Below the pieces are notes generated by a model. It saw nothing but the letters and a program-made list of their open reading frames with translations, was not told the origin of the DNA and made no database searches. From Kluyvera cryocrescens NBRC 102467 (GTDB lineage Bacteria > Pseudomonadota > Gammaproteobacteria > Enterobacterales > Enterobacteriaceae): a stretch of DNA of 64,000 bases. The first letter of the stretch is position 1. Each line of letters begins with the position of its first letter. Made by a program: the position numbers and the translations under genes. Positions 36,820-46,429 of this stretch are shown piece by piece. The stretch covers positions 62,001 through 126,000 of the forward strand of contig NZ_BCTM01000013.1 of NCBI RefSeq assembly GCF_001571285.1. Direction: 5' to 3'.

Positions 36820-38868
36820 ATGGATAAGCATCTGCCAATTAATCCCGCAGCCCCGTGGCTTTTGCACGGCGCGGACTATAACCCGGAGCAATGGTTACAC
36901 GTGCCGGGGATCCTGGAACAGGACATCGCCATGATGCAGCAGGCGGGCTGTAATATCATGTCGGTGGGGATTTTTAGCTGGTCGGCGCTGGAGCCCGCCG
37001 AAGGTGAGTTTACCTTTGGCTGGATGGATAACGTGCTGGATACCCTCCATGCGGGCGGGATATCCGTTTTCCTCGCCACGCCGAGCGGCGGTAAACCCGC
37101 GTGGCTAGCGGCGCGATATCCGGAAACCCTGCGCGTCAGCGCAGCGCGCGTCAAAGCGCTGCACGGTGGGCGGCATAATCACTGCCTGTCGTCACCGGTC
37201 TACCAGCAAAAAGTGACGTTGATAAACCAGAAGTTGGCGCAGCGCTACGCTCATCATCCTGCGGTGCTGGGCTGGCATATCAGCAACGAATACGGCGGCG
37301 AGTGTCACTGTGACCGCTGTCAGCAGGATTTCCGTCTCTGGCTACAGGCGCGCTATCAAACCCTGGATGCGTTAAATCACGCCTGGTGGACCGGATTCTG
37401 GAGCCACACCTACAGCGATTGGTCACAAATAGAATCCCCGGCCCCGCAGGGAGAAACGTCAATTCATGGGCTTAACCTTGACTGGCGCCGATTTGTGACT
37501 TCCCAGGCGAAAGCGTTCTATCAAACCGAAGTCGCGCCGCTGAAAGCCGAACGTCCGGATCTGCCGGCCACCACCAATTTCATGTGGTATTTCAATGATT
37601 ATGACTACTGGCAGCTCAAAGACGTGGTCGATTTTGTCAGTTGGGACAGCTACCCGATGTGGCATAAGCAGGAAGATGAGCGCGCGGTGGCGTGTAAAAC
37701 GGCGATGTACCACGACCTAATGCGTACCCTGAAGGACAAACCGTTTGTGCTGATGGAGTCTTCCCCGGGACAAACCTGCTGGCAGCCGACCAGCAAGCTG
37801 AAAAAAACGGGAATGCATATTCTCTCATCCTTACAGGCCGTCGCCCACGGTGCTGATGCGGTCCAGTATTTCCAGTGGCGTAAAAGCCGCGGCGGCATTG
37901 AGAAATTCCACGGCTCGGTTATCGATCATGTCGGTCACCTCAATACCCGCACCGGGCGTGAAGTTTCGCAACTGGGGGAAATGCTTGCGGCGCTCAGCTC
38001 TGTCGTCGGCACGAAAACTCAGGCCCGGGTGGCCATTATCTTTGACTGGGAAAACCGCTGGGCGGTGAACGATGCGGCGGGCCCGCGCAACTGCGGCATT
38101 CACTATGAACAAACGGTGGTTGATCACTACCGTCCATTCTGGGAGCAGGGCATTGCCGTCGATGTGATTAACGCCGACAGCGATTTGAGCGGCTATGACC
38201 TGGTGATTGCGCCGATGCTGTATATGGTGCGCGACGGTTTTGCCGAACGGGCGGAAGCGTTTGTACGCGATGGCGGCTACTTTGTCGCAACCTACTGGAG
38301 CGGGATCGTCAACGAGAGTGATTTGTGCCATCTCGGCGGCTTCCCTGGGCCGTTACGCCCGCTGCTCGGCGTGTGGGCCGAGGAGATTGATTGCCTCACC
38401 GATGAGCAAAGCAACGGCGTCGAAGCGCTTCCGGACAGCGGCCTACAGGGCAGTTGGCGCGCTCGCGAGCTGTGTGAAATCATCCATCCGCAAGGGGCTG
38501 AGGTGTTAGCCTGCTACAGCGAGGACTTTTATGCCGGCTATCCGGCGCTGACCCAGCATCGGGTTGGTAAAGGAAAAGCGTTTTATGTGGCCTCGCGTAA
38601 TGATGATGCCTTCCATACGGCTTTCACCGCGATGCTGGCGAAAGAGCTAGCGCTGCCGCGCGCGCTGGAGGCGGAATTGCCGACCGGTGTGGTCGCCACG
38701 CGTCGTACCGACGGTGAGTGGGAATGGGTATTTGTGCAGAACTATACGGACGCGGAGCAGACGCTCGCGTTGACAGCGGTTTTCCACAATGCGCTTTCCG
38801 GTGAGAAGGTCGAAACCGAGCTCGCACTGGCTCCGTGGGGCTGTGAGGTACTGACGCGGGAGCTGTAA
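36820..38868 (+). CDS. GH42 beta-galactosidase
   Basis: The 682-residue protein is a glycoside hydrolase family 42 enzyme. It has the acid/base in HISNEYGG (Glu157), the nucleophile in VLMESSPGQ (Glu313), the cysteine cluster CHCDRC that binds zinc in several relatives, a trimerisation domain (about 390-600) and a C-terminal beta domain. There is no signal peptide, so it works in the cytoplasm on galactosides imported by the OHS permease. The ATG at 36820 follows AAGGGAAC and lies just after the lacO-like site. It replaces the unrelated GH2 LacZ of E. coli in a lac-style circuit. Confidence 0.92.
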   Translation: MDKHLPINPAAPWLLHGADYNPEQWLHVPGILEQDIAMMQQAGCNIMSVGIFSWSALEPAEGEFTFGWMDNVLDTLHAGGISVFLATPSGGKPAWLAARYPETLRVSAARVKALHGGRHNHCLSSPVYQQKVTLINQKLAQRYAHHPAVLGWHISNEYGGECHCDRCQQDFRLWLQARYQTLDALNHAWWTGFWSHTYSDWSQIESPAPQGETSIHGLNLDWRRFVTSQAKAFYQTEVAPLKAERPDLPATTNFMWYFNDYDYWQLKDVVDFVSWDSYPMWHKQEDERAVACKTAMYHDLMRTLKDKPFVLMESSPGQTCWQPTSKLKKTGMHILSSLQAVAHGADAVQYFQWRKSRGGIEKFHGSVIDHVGHLNTRTGREVSQLGEMLAALSSVVGTKTQARVAIIFDWENRWAVNDAAGPRNCGIHYEQTVVDHYRPFWEQGIAVDVINADSDLSGYDLVIAPMLYMVRDGFAERAEAFVRDGGYFVATYWSGIVNESDLCHLGGFPGPLRPLLGVWAEEIDCLTDEQSNGVEALPDSGLQGSWRARELCEIIHPQGAEVLACYSEDFYAGYPALTQHRVGKGKAFYVASRNDDAFHTAFTAMLAKELALPRALEAELPTGVVATRRTDGEWEWVFVQNYTDAEQTLALTAVFHNALSGEKVETELALAPWGCEVLTREL

Positions 38869-38888
38869 AAGCGAGGTTTTTTGTCAGC

Positions 38889-38925
38889 GCTTCCCTGGGG
38901 GGCGTTCAGCCACCGCCCGGGAAGC
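38889..38925. terminator. Bidirectional hairpin after the GH42 gene
   Basis: GCTTCCC and GGGAAGC arms enclose an inner GGGCG/CGCCC stem, between the convergent GH42 and binding-protein genes. A run of A bases after it on the plus strand gives a T tract for the leftward gene. Confidence 0.7.
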
Positions 38926-38946
38926 GGTCGTTATAAAAAAACGCCG

Positions 38947-40233
38947 TTAGCGCATGATGCGGCGCAAAATTCGGTTGGCCTGCTCTTCGAAGGTGGTCGC
39001 CGCCTGGTCAATCGTCTCTTTGCCGTAATCGATATTTTGTAGTGCGGCGACAAACAGGGCGATAAACTGCGGATCTTCCAGATAGGGCAGAGCCTTCGAT
39101 TGATTCGGCAATTCGGCCGATTGCAGCAGGCCGGCAAGCACCGGATCGCTATCTTGCAACTCCCCAGCATCGCGCAATATTTTCTCCCCAGATTGACTTA
39201 GCGGCACGCCTCGCTCCAGCCCAACCGGCTCGACGCCTGCTTTCTCACTCATTAGGAAGTTAATCAGCATGGCGGCTTCCTGCGGATGACGCGTGTTTTT
39301 GCTGATAGAGAACATCAGCGCAGTTTTATGAAACTGTCCGGCGTCTTTGGCCCCTTCGCGCATCGGGTAGTTGCCCATCACCAGGTCCGAGGGATCCTTA
39401 AGATTTTGCGATTCGGCAGTGTACAGCACGTTCCAGTTATACACGCCGCCCCATTCGCCGTTGAGCCACGGCTTCATTTCATATGCCACGCCTTTGCCAA
39501 ATGAGGCCATGGTTTTGGCGTCCGGCACCGTATGGGCATCGACCAGTTTTCGATAGAAGGTAAAGGCCTCCACCAGGTCGGCATGATCCCAGCCCAGTTT
39601 ACGGGTTTTCTCATCAACCATCGGCTTCTGATTGCCTTGATAAACATAAGAGTTAAGCAGCAGCAGTGAATCCTGATCGGTCAAAATCAGCGGGAAGGCG
39701 CTATCGCCGAGCTTCTCTTTAAACACGGGCCCAGCGTTAAGTAGTTCATCCCAGGTTTTTGGTAGCGCCACACCTGCTTTTTTCCACGTAGCTGCGTTGT
39801 AATAGAACAGCATTACGTTGGCGGAAATCGGAATGGCGTTAACCTTACCATTGATCGTGGTGCTGGCCAGCGCCTCAGGGGAGAACTGATCGAGACCGAT
39901 GGGCTGGCTGAGTTTATTGAGATCGTAAAAACCATCGCCGGTTTTTGACAACAGCGTCAGCCAGTTCCAGTTGGTCTGCATCACATCGGCTTCGGTATTG
40001 CTGTTGATCTGCGTGGTCAGGCGCGAGTAAAAGCCGTCCCAGCCGGTGTATTCGGCCTTCACTTTGATGTTGGGGTATTTGGCTTCAAAGGCTTCCAGCG
40101 CCTTTAAGGTTGCCTGGTTACGGGCTTTGCCGCCCCACCAGGCGAAACGGAGTTCCACCTGATCGGCGCTATGCGCAAGAGGCATGGCGCTGAAACTGCA
40201 GCAGGCCAGCAGGAACAAAATCGACTTTTTCAT
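38947..40233 (-). CDS. Family-1 ABC sugar-binding protein without a permease
   Basis: The 428-residue protein has a signal peptide (MKKSILFLLACCSFSAMPLAHSA, with an LLAC segment that could alternatively be a lipobox) and the extracellular solute-binding family 1 fold, with VELRFAWWGGKARNQATL and the EWGGVYNWNVLY ligand-site region. Family members bind oligosaccharides in the periplasm for import. No permease or ATPase gene accompanies it, so it must use an unlinked transporter or act otherwise. It lies 25 bp after the GH5-like gene with GGAGGATTC before its ATG. Binding specificity is unknown. Confidence 0.85.
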   Translation of the reverse strand: MKKSILFLLACCSFSAMPLAHSADQVELRFAWWGGKARNQATLKALEAFEAKYPNIKVKAEYTGWDGFYSRLTTQINSNTEADVMQTNWNWLTLLSKTGDGFYDLNKLSQPIGLDQFSPEALASTTINGKVNAIPISANVMLFYYNAATWKKAGVALPKTWDELLNAGPVFKEKLGDSAFPLILTDQDSLLLLNSYVYQGNQKPMVDEKTRKLGWDHADLVEAFTFYRKLVDAHTVPDAKTMASFGKGVAYEMKPWLNGEWGGVYNWNVLYTAESQNLKDPSDLVMGNYPMREGAKDAGQFHKTALMFSISKNTRHPQEAAMLINFLMSEKAGVEPVGLERGVPLSQSGEKILRDAGELQDSDPVLAGLLQSAELPNQSKALPYLEDPQFIALFVAALQNIDYGKETIDQAATTFEEQANRILRRIMR

Positions 40234-40258
40234 GGATGAATCCTCCGTGTAATAACGA

Positions 40259-41338
40259 CTAGCTGCGATGATGACGATAGTGGGTTAAGCCTTTCACCAA
40301 CTGCATTTCCTGCTCGCACCACGGCTTGCCTTCCGGAGTCAAAACATCATGGAACCAGAGTGAGCGTGGCGCGGGATGATCTTTATTAACGCTGGTCCAC
40401 GGGATCCAGGTCTGGGTTTTGCCCTGTACCAGCCCCCATTGGTAGCAGCCGGTATCAAAGGCGCAAAACAACGGAAGCTGCTCGCTAAACCCGCAGTCCA
40501 TATGGCGAGCCAGCCACTCGGTGCACAATACCGGGCGATGACGCTGGGCCAGGCTCTCCAGCACGCCAAGCTGGCGCGCGGCGTTGTTATAGTTGTGGTA
40601 GCTGATAATGTCCGAAAGATTGAGGGCGGCAATATCGATGGGGTGCTCAAGCGTGCCGTAGTGCTGATAGTCAATATGCCAGGCTCCCACGGTCAGCGGC
40701 TGGCTTGGGCCAACGTCGCGCGCCCAGCCAAAGGTGGCAACCATCAGATCCAGCGCAAAGGATTCCAGTGCCTCGTCATACTCCGTCGACTCGGTCGGCG
40801 AAAGGTTGATCCCGCGATTGCCCGGTTCGTTATAGAGATCCCAGATAGTGATACGCGAATCGTTTTTAAACTGCGTCAGCACGTCGCGGACGTAGGCTTC
40901 TATTCGTGGCCATTGGCTGGGGTCCATCACGATTGCACGGCCGGGGCTGGCTGCGGCCTGACTGTTGTGGACGCCGTGGCGCGGCGGTTTTTGTGGCCCA
41001 AGATACGGCTCATCGCCGGAAAAGGCGCAGTCGTCCATTAGCGTCAGCATCACCTGAATCTGGTGCTTTTCCGCCAGTGTGAGGAAAGTGTTGATACGCT
41101 TGAGCAAGCCATCGCGGTCAGCCTCCCAGACGATAAACGGCAGATTGGTGCGCAGGGCGTTATAGCCGTAGTTATGTGCCCAAGCCAGCTCCTGATCGAT
41201 AGTGGCCGCGTCGAAGGTCTCGGCCTGCCACATTTCGGTCCAATTCACCGCACTGCGCGGAAGATAATTAAATCCGCAGGCCCAACCGTGCTGCTGATAC
41301 CAGGCCTGTGCCTGGGATTCGCTCCATTGCGTGTGCAT
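40259..41338 (-). CDS. GH5-like cellulase-family glycosyl hydrolase
   Basis: The 359-residue protein is a clan GH-A TIM barrel with the acid/base in WDLYNEPGN (Glu171) and the nucleophile in [10 protein letters not shown] (Glu274), the spacing expected of GH5-type enzymes. It lacks a signal peptide, so it acts on imported oligosaccharides. It is the first gene of a two-gene operon with the sugar-binding protein, divergent from a LacI regulator. GGAGACAAAGA precedes the ATG. Beta-mannoside, beta-galactoside or beta-glucoside substrates are all possible. Confidence 0.75.
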   Translation of the reverse strand: MHTQWSESQAQAWYQQHGWACGFNYLPRSAVNWTEMWQAETFDAATIDQELAWAHNYGYNALRTNLPFIVWEADRDGLLKRINTFLTLAEKHQIQVMLTLMDDCAFSGDEPYLGPQKPPRHGVHNSQAAASPGRAIVMDPSQWPRIEAYVRDVLTQFKNDSRITIWDLYNEPGNRGINLSPTESTEYDEALESFALDLMVATFGWARDVGPSQPLTVGAWHIDYQHYGTLEHPIDIAALNLSDIISYHNYNNAARQLGVLESLAQRHRPVLCTEWLARHMDCGFSEQLPLFCAFDTGCYQWGLVQGKTQTWIPWTSVNKDHPAPRSLWFHDVLTPEGKPWCEQEMQLVKGLTHYRHHRS

Positions 41339-41352
41339 TCTTTGTCTCCGTC

Positions 41353-41368
41353 GCTAATAATTATTAGC
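41353..41368. promoter_or_regulatory. Palindromic operator of the GH5-like operon
   Basis: GCTAATAATTATTAGC is a perfect 16-bp palindrome, 15 bp upstream of the GH5-like start codon and in the gap shared with the LacI gene. It is a likely binding site for that regulator. Confidence 0.6.
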
Positions 41369-41482
41369 TAATATTTATTACCAAGGAGGCGCGACGCAAT
41401 CGCCATACGATCAATATGCTGAGTTGTTCACAAAAAAAGCCAAAGATATCTGTGCTATAGTCGGCGACGACAAGGAGTAAAC

Positions 41483-42493
41483 ATGCCGAAAAAAAATAAG
41501 ATAACCATGAGTGATATCGCCAGGGAAGCCGGTGTTTCTCAGGCCACGGTTTCATTGGTGCTCAATAATAGCCGGGCCATTCGCCTGAGTGACGCCACGC
41601 GCGAGCGGGTGTATGCCGCCGCCTCGGCGCTGGGATATCAGAAAATCATCGTGCCTCACCGCCCGGACGGGCAGGAAGAGATTGCGTTATTACTGTGCGG
41701 CATGCCGAACTATGACCCGTTTATCGATGCCATCAGCGAAGCCAGCAGCACTGCCTGGCAGCGGGATATGCTGCTCAGCGTCTACGACTACGGTGACGAT
41801 ATGCAGATGGTTGAACAGATCCTGCGTCAGTTGGATCAGCGCAACTGCGCAGGGGTGATTTTGGCAAGCCCGGTAACCCGCGCATTTGACTTTTCCCCGT
41901 TTGAATCTTTGTTGAAAAAACCGGTGGTGCTGCTCAATCAGTACGACCCCAATAGGCCGCTGTTGCCCACCTTTCTTCCGGACGATCGCGCTAACGCCTG
42001 CCAGATTGTCAGTCATCTGCTTGCGCAGGGCGTGACCCGTATCGCGCATATCATGGGCGACGAGTGGATGGACGCCAGCGTGCTGCGTCTGGAAGGCTAT
42101 CGACAAACGCTCCAGCAGGCCGGGATCGAAATTGACGAAACGCTCATTAAGCAGACCGATTGGTCGTTGAATGCCACTTTCAACGCCACGCTGGAGCTGA
42201 TGCGCCTATCGCAGCCGCCGCAGGCCATTTTCTGCGCCAGCGACTGGATGACGCTCGGCTGCTATCAGGCGCTGGCCACGCTGAACATTTCCGTTCCCAA
42301 CGATGTGCTGGTGTGCGGTTACGATGACCAGCGTATTGCGCATCAGCTAACGCCTGCGTTAACCAGCGTACAGCTGGCCTATAACGAACTGGGGCGGATG
42401 GCGGTGAGCTATTTATGCGATGGCGATGATACCGCAGCGCATATTAGGCTGGTGGGGAAACTGCAGGTGCGCGGCAGCAGCCAGCGCACCTGA
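41483..42493 (+). CDS. LacI-family regulator of the GH5-like operon
   Basis: The 336-residue protein has an N-terminal LacI helix-turn-helix (TMSDIAREAGVSQATVSLVLNNS) and the sugar-binding effector domain, with PNDVLVCGYDDQRIAHQLTPALTSV near the end. The ATG at 41483 follows AAGGAG. It is divergent from the GH5-like and binding-protein genes and most likely represses them. The inducer is probably an oligosaccharide processed by that enzyme. Confidence 0.87.
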   Translation: MPKKNKITMSDIAREAGVSQATVSLVLNNSRAIRLSDATRERVYAAASALGYQKIIVPHRPDGQEEIALLLCGMPNYDPFIDAISEASSTAWQRDMLLSVYDYGDDMQMVEQILRQLDQRNCAGVILASPVTRAFDFSPFESLLKKPVVLLNQYDPNRPLLPTFLPDDRANACQIVSHLLAQGVTRIAHIMGDEWMDASVLRLEGYRQTLQQAGIEIDETLIKQTDWSLNATFNATLELMRLSQPPQAIFCASDWMTLGCYQALATLNISVPNDVLVCGYDDQRIAHQLTPALTSVQLAYNELGRMAVSYLCDGDDTAAHIRLVGKLQVRGSSQRT

Positions 42494-42498
42494 GGGGA

Positions 42499-43119
42499 TC
42501 AGGAGACCGGAATCATCACCACGTCGCGGAAGGCGGGGCGGTCGGCAAGCTGCTGATACCAGCGCGCCAGATGCGGTCTCGGCTGCCAGGTTTTCACGGT
42601 TTCCAGCAGATTGTAGACAAACGGCGCCACGGCGATATCGCCGACGCCGAAGTGGTCGCCGGAGAGCCATGTCTGCGTCGCCAGAGTATTATCCAGAATT
42701 TCGAACAGCGGTTCGCAGGCAACCATGGCCGCTTCAATTTCTGCCATATTGCGTTTTTCCACCGGCGTTCTCACCAGCCCGAACAGAATTTTACGGTGCA
42801 CAGGCGAGAGCGTTTCATTGGCCCAATCCATCCATTTCTCACTTTTCGCCCGCTGGATAGGGACGGCCTGCCATAACGTCTCGGCACCGTACTGCGCCGC
42901 CAGATAGCGGACGATAGAGTTTGATTCCCACAGCACGTCATCGCCGTCTTTGAGCATCGGTACCAGACCGTTTGGGTTAAGCGCCAGATAGGCCGCATCG
43001 TGGTTCACCCCAAACCCCTGACCCGCCATAATCTGCTCATACGGCACTGCCAGTTCAGCCAGCGTCCAGCGTACTTTCTTCACGTTCGTTGAGTTATTGC
43101 GACCCCACAGCGTAACCAT
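42499..43119 (-). CDS. gstB: GstB, glutathione S-transferase
   Basis: The 206-residue protein has an N-terminal thioredoxin-like domain ([20 protein letters not shown], with the [10 protein letters not shown] glutathione-binding segment) and a C-terminal helical domain. It aligns with E. coli GstB (208 residues), which acts on bromoacetate and similar electrophiles. The ATG at 43119 is preferred to the GTG at 43125 because GGAG sits six bases before it and E. coli starts at the same place. It is convergent with the LacI gene, five bases away. Confidence 0.92.
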   Translation of the reverse strand: MVTLWGRNNSTNVKKVRWTLAELAVPYEQIMAGQGFGVNHDAAYLALNPNGLVPMLKDGDDVLWESNSIVRYLAAQYGAETLWQAVPIQRAKSEKWMDWANETLSPVHRKILFGLVRTPVEKRNMAEIEAAMVACEPLFEILDNTLATQTWLSGDHFGVGDIAVAPFVYNLLETVKTWQPRPHLARWYQQLADRPAFRDVVMIPVS

Positions 43120-43352
43120 AGCCACTCCAGTTTATTTAGCGGAAATTAACTGTGATCTAAAGTTAACGGTTACGCAATCATGATCAAAAAAAATGTCAGG
43201 TTTTAAGCACAACCCGGGGATCTTGCGTAAACTTAAAAAACTTTACCAACTCACTGTTTCTTTAAGAGAGTTTCTACGTTATTACTCACCGCCTGATGCA
43301 GTACGGTTGCTGTTGTGGCGTGTTTTTGGGAATGGATACTTGGGTGGCTTTT

Positions 43353-44555
43353 ATGATGTGTAACACTAACGCCTTTCGGAGCCTGTTGGCAGGCTCAGCG
43401 CTTTTACTTGTAGTCGCACCGGCGGTGCAGGCGGCGGATCAGCTCCCTGATGCGCCATCGATTGATGCTCGCGCGTTTATTTTGATGGACTATGCCAGCG
43501 GCAAAGTGCTGACCGAGGGCAATGCGGACGAGAAGCTCGATCCGGCGAGTTTGACCAAAATTATGACCAGCTACGTGGTGGGTCAGGCGCTTAAAGCGGG
43601 AAAAATTAAACTGCCGGACATGGTCACCATCGGCCGTGACGCATGGGCCACCGGTAACCCGGCGCTGCGCGGCTCTTCGGTGATGTTCCTGAAGCCGGGC
43701 GAGCAGGTATCGGTTGAGAACCTCAATAAAGGGGTGATTATTCAGTCGGGCAATGATGCCAGCATCGCGATTGCTGACTATGTAGCCGGCAGCCAGGATT
43801 CATTCGTGAGCCTAATGAATGGCTATGCGCAAAAAATCGGCCTCACCAACACCACCTTCAAAACCGTCCATGGTCTGGATGCTCCTGGGCAGTTCAGTAC
43901 CGCGCGCGATATGGCGCTGCTGACCCGCGCGATGATTCACGATGTGCCGGAAGAGTACGCGGTACATAAAGAGAAAGAGTTCACCTTCAACAACATTCGC
44001 CAGCCTAACCGCAACCGTCTGCTGTGGAGCTCTAATCTGAACGTTGACGGCGTGAAAACCGGGACCACGGCGGGCGCAGGCTACAACCTGGTGTCATCCG
44101 CAACCCAGGGTGATATGCGTCTGATTGCGGTAGTGCTGGGTACCAAAAGCGATCGCGTGCGTTTTAACGAGTCGGAAAAACTGCTGACCTGGGGCTTCCG
44201 TTTCTATGAGACCGTGACCCCAATTAAACCGGATGCCACCTTTATCAGCCAGCGCGTTTGGTACGGTGACACCAGTGAAGTGAAGCTGGGCGCCGGGGAA
44301 GCCGGTTCGGTGACGATCCCTCGCGGCCAGTTGAAGAATCTGAAAGCCAGCTACACCTTAACGCAGCCGCAGTTGACGGCGCCGTTGACCAAAGGGCAGG
44401 TGGTGGGCACCATCGACTTCAAACTCAATGATAAAACCATCGAGCAGCGTCCGCTTATCGTCATGGAAGCCGTTGAAGAGGGCGGGTTCTTTAGCCGCAT
44501 GATGGACTTCGTGCTGATGAAGTTCCACGAGTGGTTCGGCGGCTGGTTCTCCTGA
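43353..44555 (+). CDS. dacC: DacC, D-alanyl-D-alanine carboxypeptidase (PBP6)
   Basis: The 400-residue protein has a signal peptide of 27 residues and a penicillin-binding domain with SLTK (Ser66, Lys69), SGN and KTG motifs. The C-terminal amphipathic helix ([21 protein letters not shown]) tethers it to the inner membrane. It trims the terminal D-alanine of peptidoglycan pentapeptides. The ATG at 43353 gives exactly the E. coli length and signal-peptide spacing; upstream in-frame starts at 43296 and 43332 give improbable leaders. It is convergent with deoR. Confidence 0.96.
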   Translation: MMCNTNAFRSLLAGSALLLVVAPAVQAADQLPDAPSIDARAFILMDYASGKVLTEGNADEKLDPASLTKIMTSYVVGQALKAGKIKLPDMVTIGRDAWATGNPALRGSSVMFLKPGEQVSVENLNKGVIIQSGNDASIAIADYVAGSQDSFVSLMNGYAQKIGLTNTTFKTVHGLDAPGQFSTARDMALLTRAMIHDVPEEYAVHKEKEFTFNNIRQPNRNRLLWSSNLNVDGVKTGTTAGAGYNLVSSATQGDMRLIAVVLGTKSDRVRFNESEKLLTWGFRFYETVTPIKPDATFISQRVWYGDTSEVKLGAGEAGSVTIPRGQLKNLKASYTLTQPQLTAPLTKGQVVGTIDFKLNDKTIEQRPLIVMEAVEEGGFFSRMMDFVLMKFHEWFGGWFS

Positions 44556-44562
44556 TAACGCC

Positions 44563-45321
44563 TTAATACAGCAGCGAAATTTGCTGCTGTTTTGCCAGTG
44601 CCACCAGTTCGTCGTCCGGGCAGGTGTCGCTGGCAATCACGTCAAAGCGCGTTAAATCCCCCATCCGCGCCGGACGTACCTTTCCAAACTTACTGTGATC
44701 TGCGACCAGCACGTGATAGCGCGCCTGGCGCATTGCCCAATGCTTCACCGGCAGCTCCTCCAGATTAAAGCAGGTTGCCCCCATCTCAATATCAATGCCC
44801 GCCGCGGAATAAAACGCGATGTCCGGACACAGATGCGACAGCGTATCCTGCTCGCTAATGGGCTTAAAGATGGCGTTGCTGGCGTGAAACTCGCCGCCGC
44901 AGAGGATCGGACGACAGTGGGGTTTGTCCTGTAGTGCCAGGAAAGTATTGAGTGAATAGCAGACGGCGGTAAACGGCAGGTCGTTATCGATGGCATCAAT
45001 GATCCACGGCGTGGTGGTGCCGCAGTCGAAAAAGGCCATCTGATGCGCTTTCAGTAGCTTTGCCGCATGGCGGGCCGCCAGCTTTTTTTCATCAACCAGA
45101 CGCGTTTTCTGATCGCTTAACAGGTAGTGGGGCACGCTGCGCGGCTCCAGCACCACATAGCCACCCAGCAGTACAACCGGGCCGCTTTCGCTGTTGAGGT
45201 CGCGACGAATCGTCATTTCGGAAACGCCAAGCAGCGCGGCCGCTTCTTTTAAATGCAGCTTATCGCTACGTTTCAGTGCCTGAATGAGTTGGCCAATTCG
45301 TTCGTCGCGTCGTGTTTCCAT
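44563..45321 (-). CDS. deoR: DeoR, deoxyribonucleoside regulator
   Basis: The 252-residue repressor has the DeoR-family helix-turn-helix (LHLKEAAALLGVSEMTIRRDLN) and a sugar-phosphate-sensing domain with DCGTTTPWIIDAI. It matches E. coli DeoR in length. DeoR represses the deoCABD genes and nupG and responds to deoxyribose 5-phosphate. The 14-kb PTS cluster begins directly upstream of it. Confidence 0.95.
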   Translation of the reverse strand: METRRDERIGQLIQALKRSDKLHLKEAAALLGVSEMTIRRDLNSESGPVVLLGGYVVLEPRSVPHYLLSDQKTRLVDEKKLAARHAAKLLKAHQMAFFDCGTTTPWIIDAIDNDLPFTAVCYSLNTFLALQDKPHCRPILCGGEFHASNAIFKPISEQDTLSHLCPDIAFYSAAGIDIEMGATCFNLEELPVKHWAMRQARYHVLVADHSKFGKVRPARMGDLTRFDVIASDTCPDDELVALAKQQQISLLY

Positions 45322-45340
45322 AGATCCTCTAGCGGAAATG

Positions 45341-45360
45341 CCCCGGCAAGGATACCGGGG
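45341..45360. terminator. Hairpin between transaldolase gene and deoR
   Basis: CCCCGG and CCGGGG pair around eight bases. Read leftward it is followed by CATTTCC; it may end the PTS unit-1 operon ahead of deoR. Confidence 0.45.
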
Positions 45361-45412
45361 TCAGCGCGTTATTTTACCTGCGAGCGGCAACTTCGCAAAG
45401 GCTTCACGACGG

Positions 45413-46363
45413 TCAAAGATATTCAGTGAGCAGCGCTTCCAGGCTATTTTGGTCGACGGCAAACAGGCGGATGCCTTCGGCCAGCTTTTCTACCGCCATC
45501 GCATCCTGGTTGTGCGCCCAGTAAAACTCCGCTTCGCCGATAGCCGCCGGTTTTTCCTGCGCCTCACCGGCGTGCTGAAGCTGCACCGCTACTGGCGTAT
45601 CGCGCTGCTGTAGCTGAGCTAATAGCTGCGGCGAAACGGTCAGCCGGTCGCAGCCGTTTAAGGCTAAAACCTGCTCCGGCGTGCGGAAGCTGGCGCCCAT
45701 CACGACGGTTTGATAGCCATATTTTTTGTAGAAATGGTAGATAGCGCGCACCGACTCCACGCCTGGGTCGTTCTCAACGGTATAGGTCGTTGCGGGGTTG
45801 TTTTTCTTATACCAGTCGGAAATTCGCCCGACGAACGGTGAGATCAAAAATACCCCTGCATCAGCGCAGGCACGAGCCTGGGCGAAGGAAAAGAGCAGCG
45901 TCAGGTTACAGTGAATCCCTTCTTTTTCCAGCACTTCGGCGGCGCGAATACCTTGCCAGGTGGCGGCGAGTTTAATCAGCACGCGTTCTTTTGCCACTCC
46001 CTGTTCCGCGTAAAGGGCAATTAACTCACGCGCTTTACGGATGCTGGCGTGAGTGTCATAAGAGAGTCGGGCATCCACTTCGGTGGAAATTCTTCCCGGT
46101 ATGCTTTTCAGGATCAGCGCGCCAATGCTGACGGCCAGATGGTCAGCGATTGTCGCCGGCAGGAGCTTTGCGTCCTGAGCGCGAGATTTCACGGCGGCGA
46201 CGGTCTCTTTTATCAGGTTTTGATATTGCGGGAGCTGAGCCGCTTTATAAATAAGCGAAGGGTTGGTGGTGGCATCTTCCGGCTGATAAGCCATGATGCT
46301 GTCGATATCCCCGCTGTCGGCAACAATAATGGTGTGCTGCTTTAACTGTTCAAGCTGATTCAT
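45413..46363 (-). CDS. Transaldolase of the PTS cluster
   Basis: The 316-residue protein is a full-length TalA/TalB-type transaldolase with [11 protein letters not shown] near the start and the Schiff-base lysine in [11 protein letters not shown]. It moves dihydroxyacetone units between sugar phosphates. It is the last gene of the unit-1 leftward operon, after a GatZ/KbaZ-like protein, and complements the transketolase in the divergent operon. It is an extra copy beyond the housekeeping enzymes, judging from its context. AGGTACAGGTT precedes the ATG. Confidence 0.92.
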   Translation of the reverse strand: MNQLEQLKQHTIIVADSGDIDSIMAYQPEDATTNPSLIYKAAQLPQYQNLIKETVAAVKSRAQDAKLLPATIADHLAVSIGALILKSIPGRISTEVDARLSYDTHASIRKARELIALYAEQGVAKERVLIKLAATWQGIRAAEVLEKEGIHCNLTLLFSFAQARACADAGVFLISPFVGRISDWYKKNNPATTYTVENDPGVESVRAIYHFYKKYGYQTVVMGASFRTPEQVLALNGCDRLTVSPQLLAQLQQRDTPVAVQLQHAGEAQEKPAAIGEAEFYWAHNQDAMAVEKLAEGIRLFAVDQNSLEALLTEYL

Positions 46364-46390
46364 AACCTGTACCTAATTGTGTTCGGTTTA

Positions 46391-46420
46391 AATCATAAGG
46401 AGGGGCCCCTCCTTATGATT
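46391..46420. repeat. 30-bp perfect palindrome between KbaZ-like and transaldolase genes
   Basis: The left half AATCATAAGGAGGGG is followed with no gap by its exact reverse complement. In RNA it would make a 15-bp stem that hides an AAGGAGG Shine-Dalgarno-like sequence. No T tract follows, so it is more likely a processing or stabilising element than a full terminator. Confidence 0.85.
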
Positions 46421-46429
46421 ACTCTTTCA

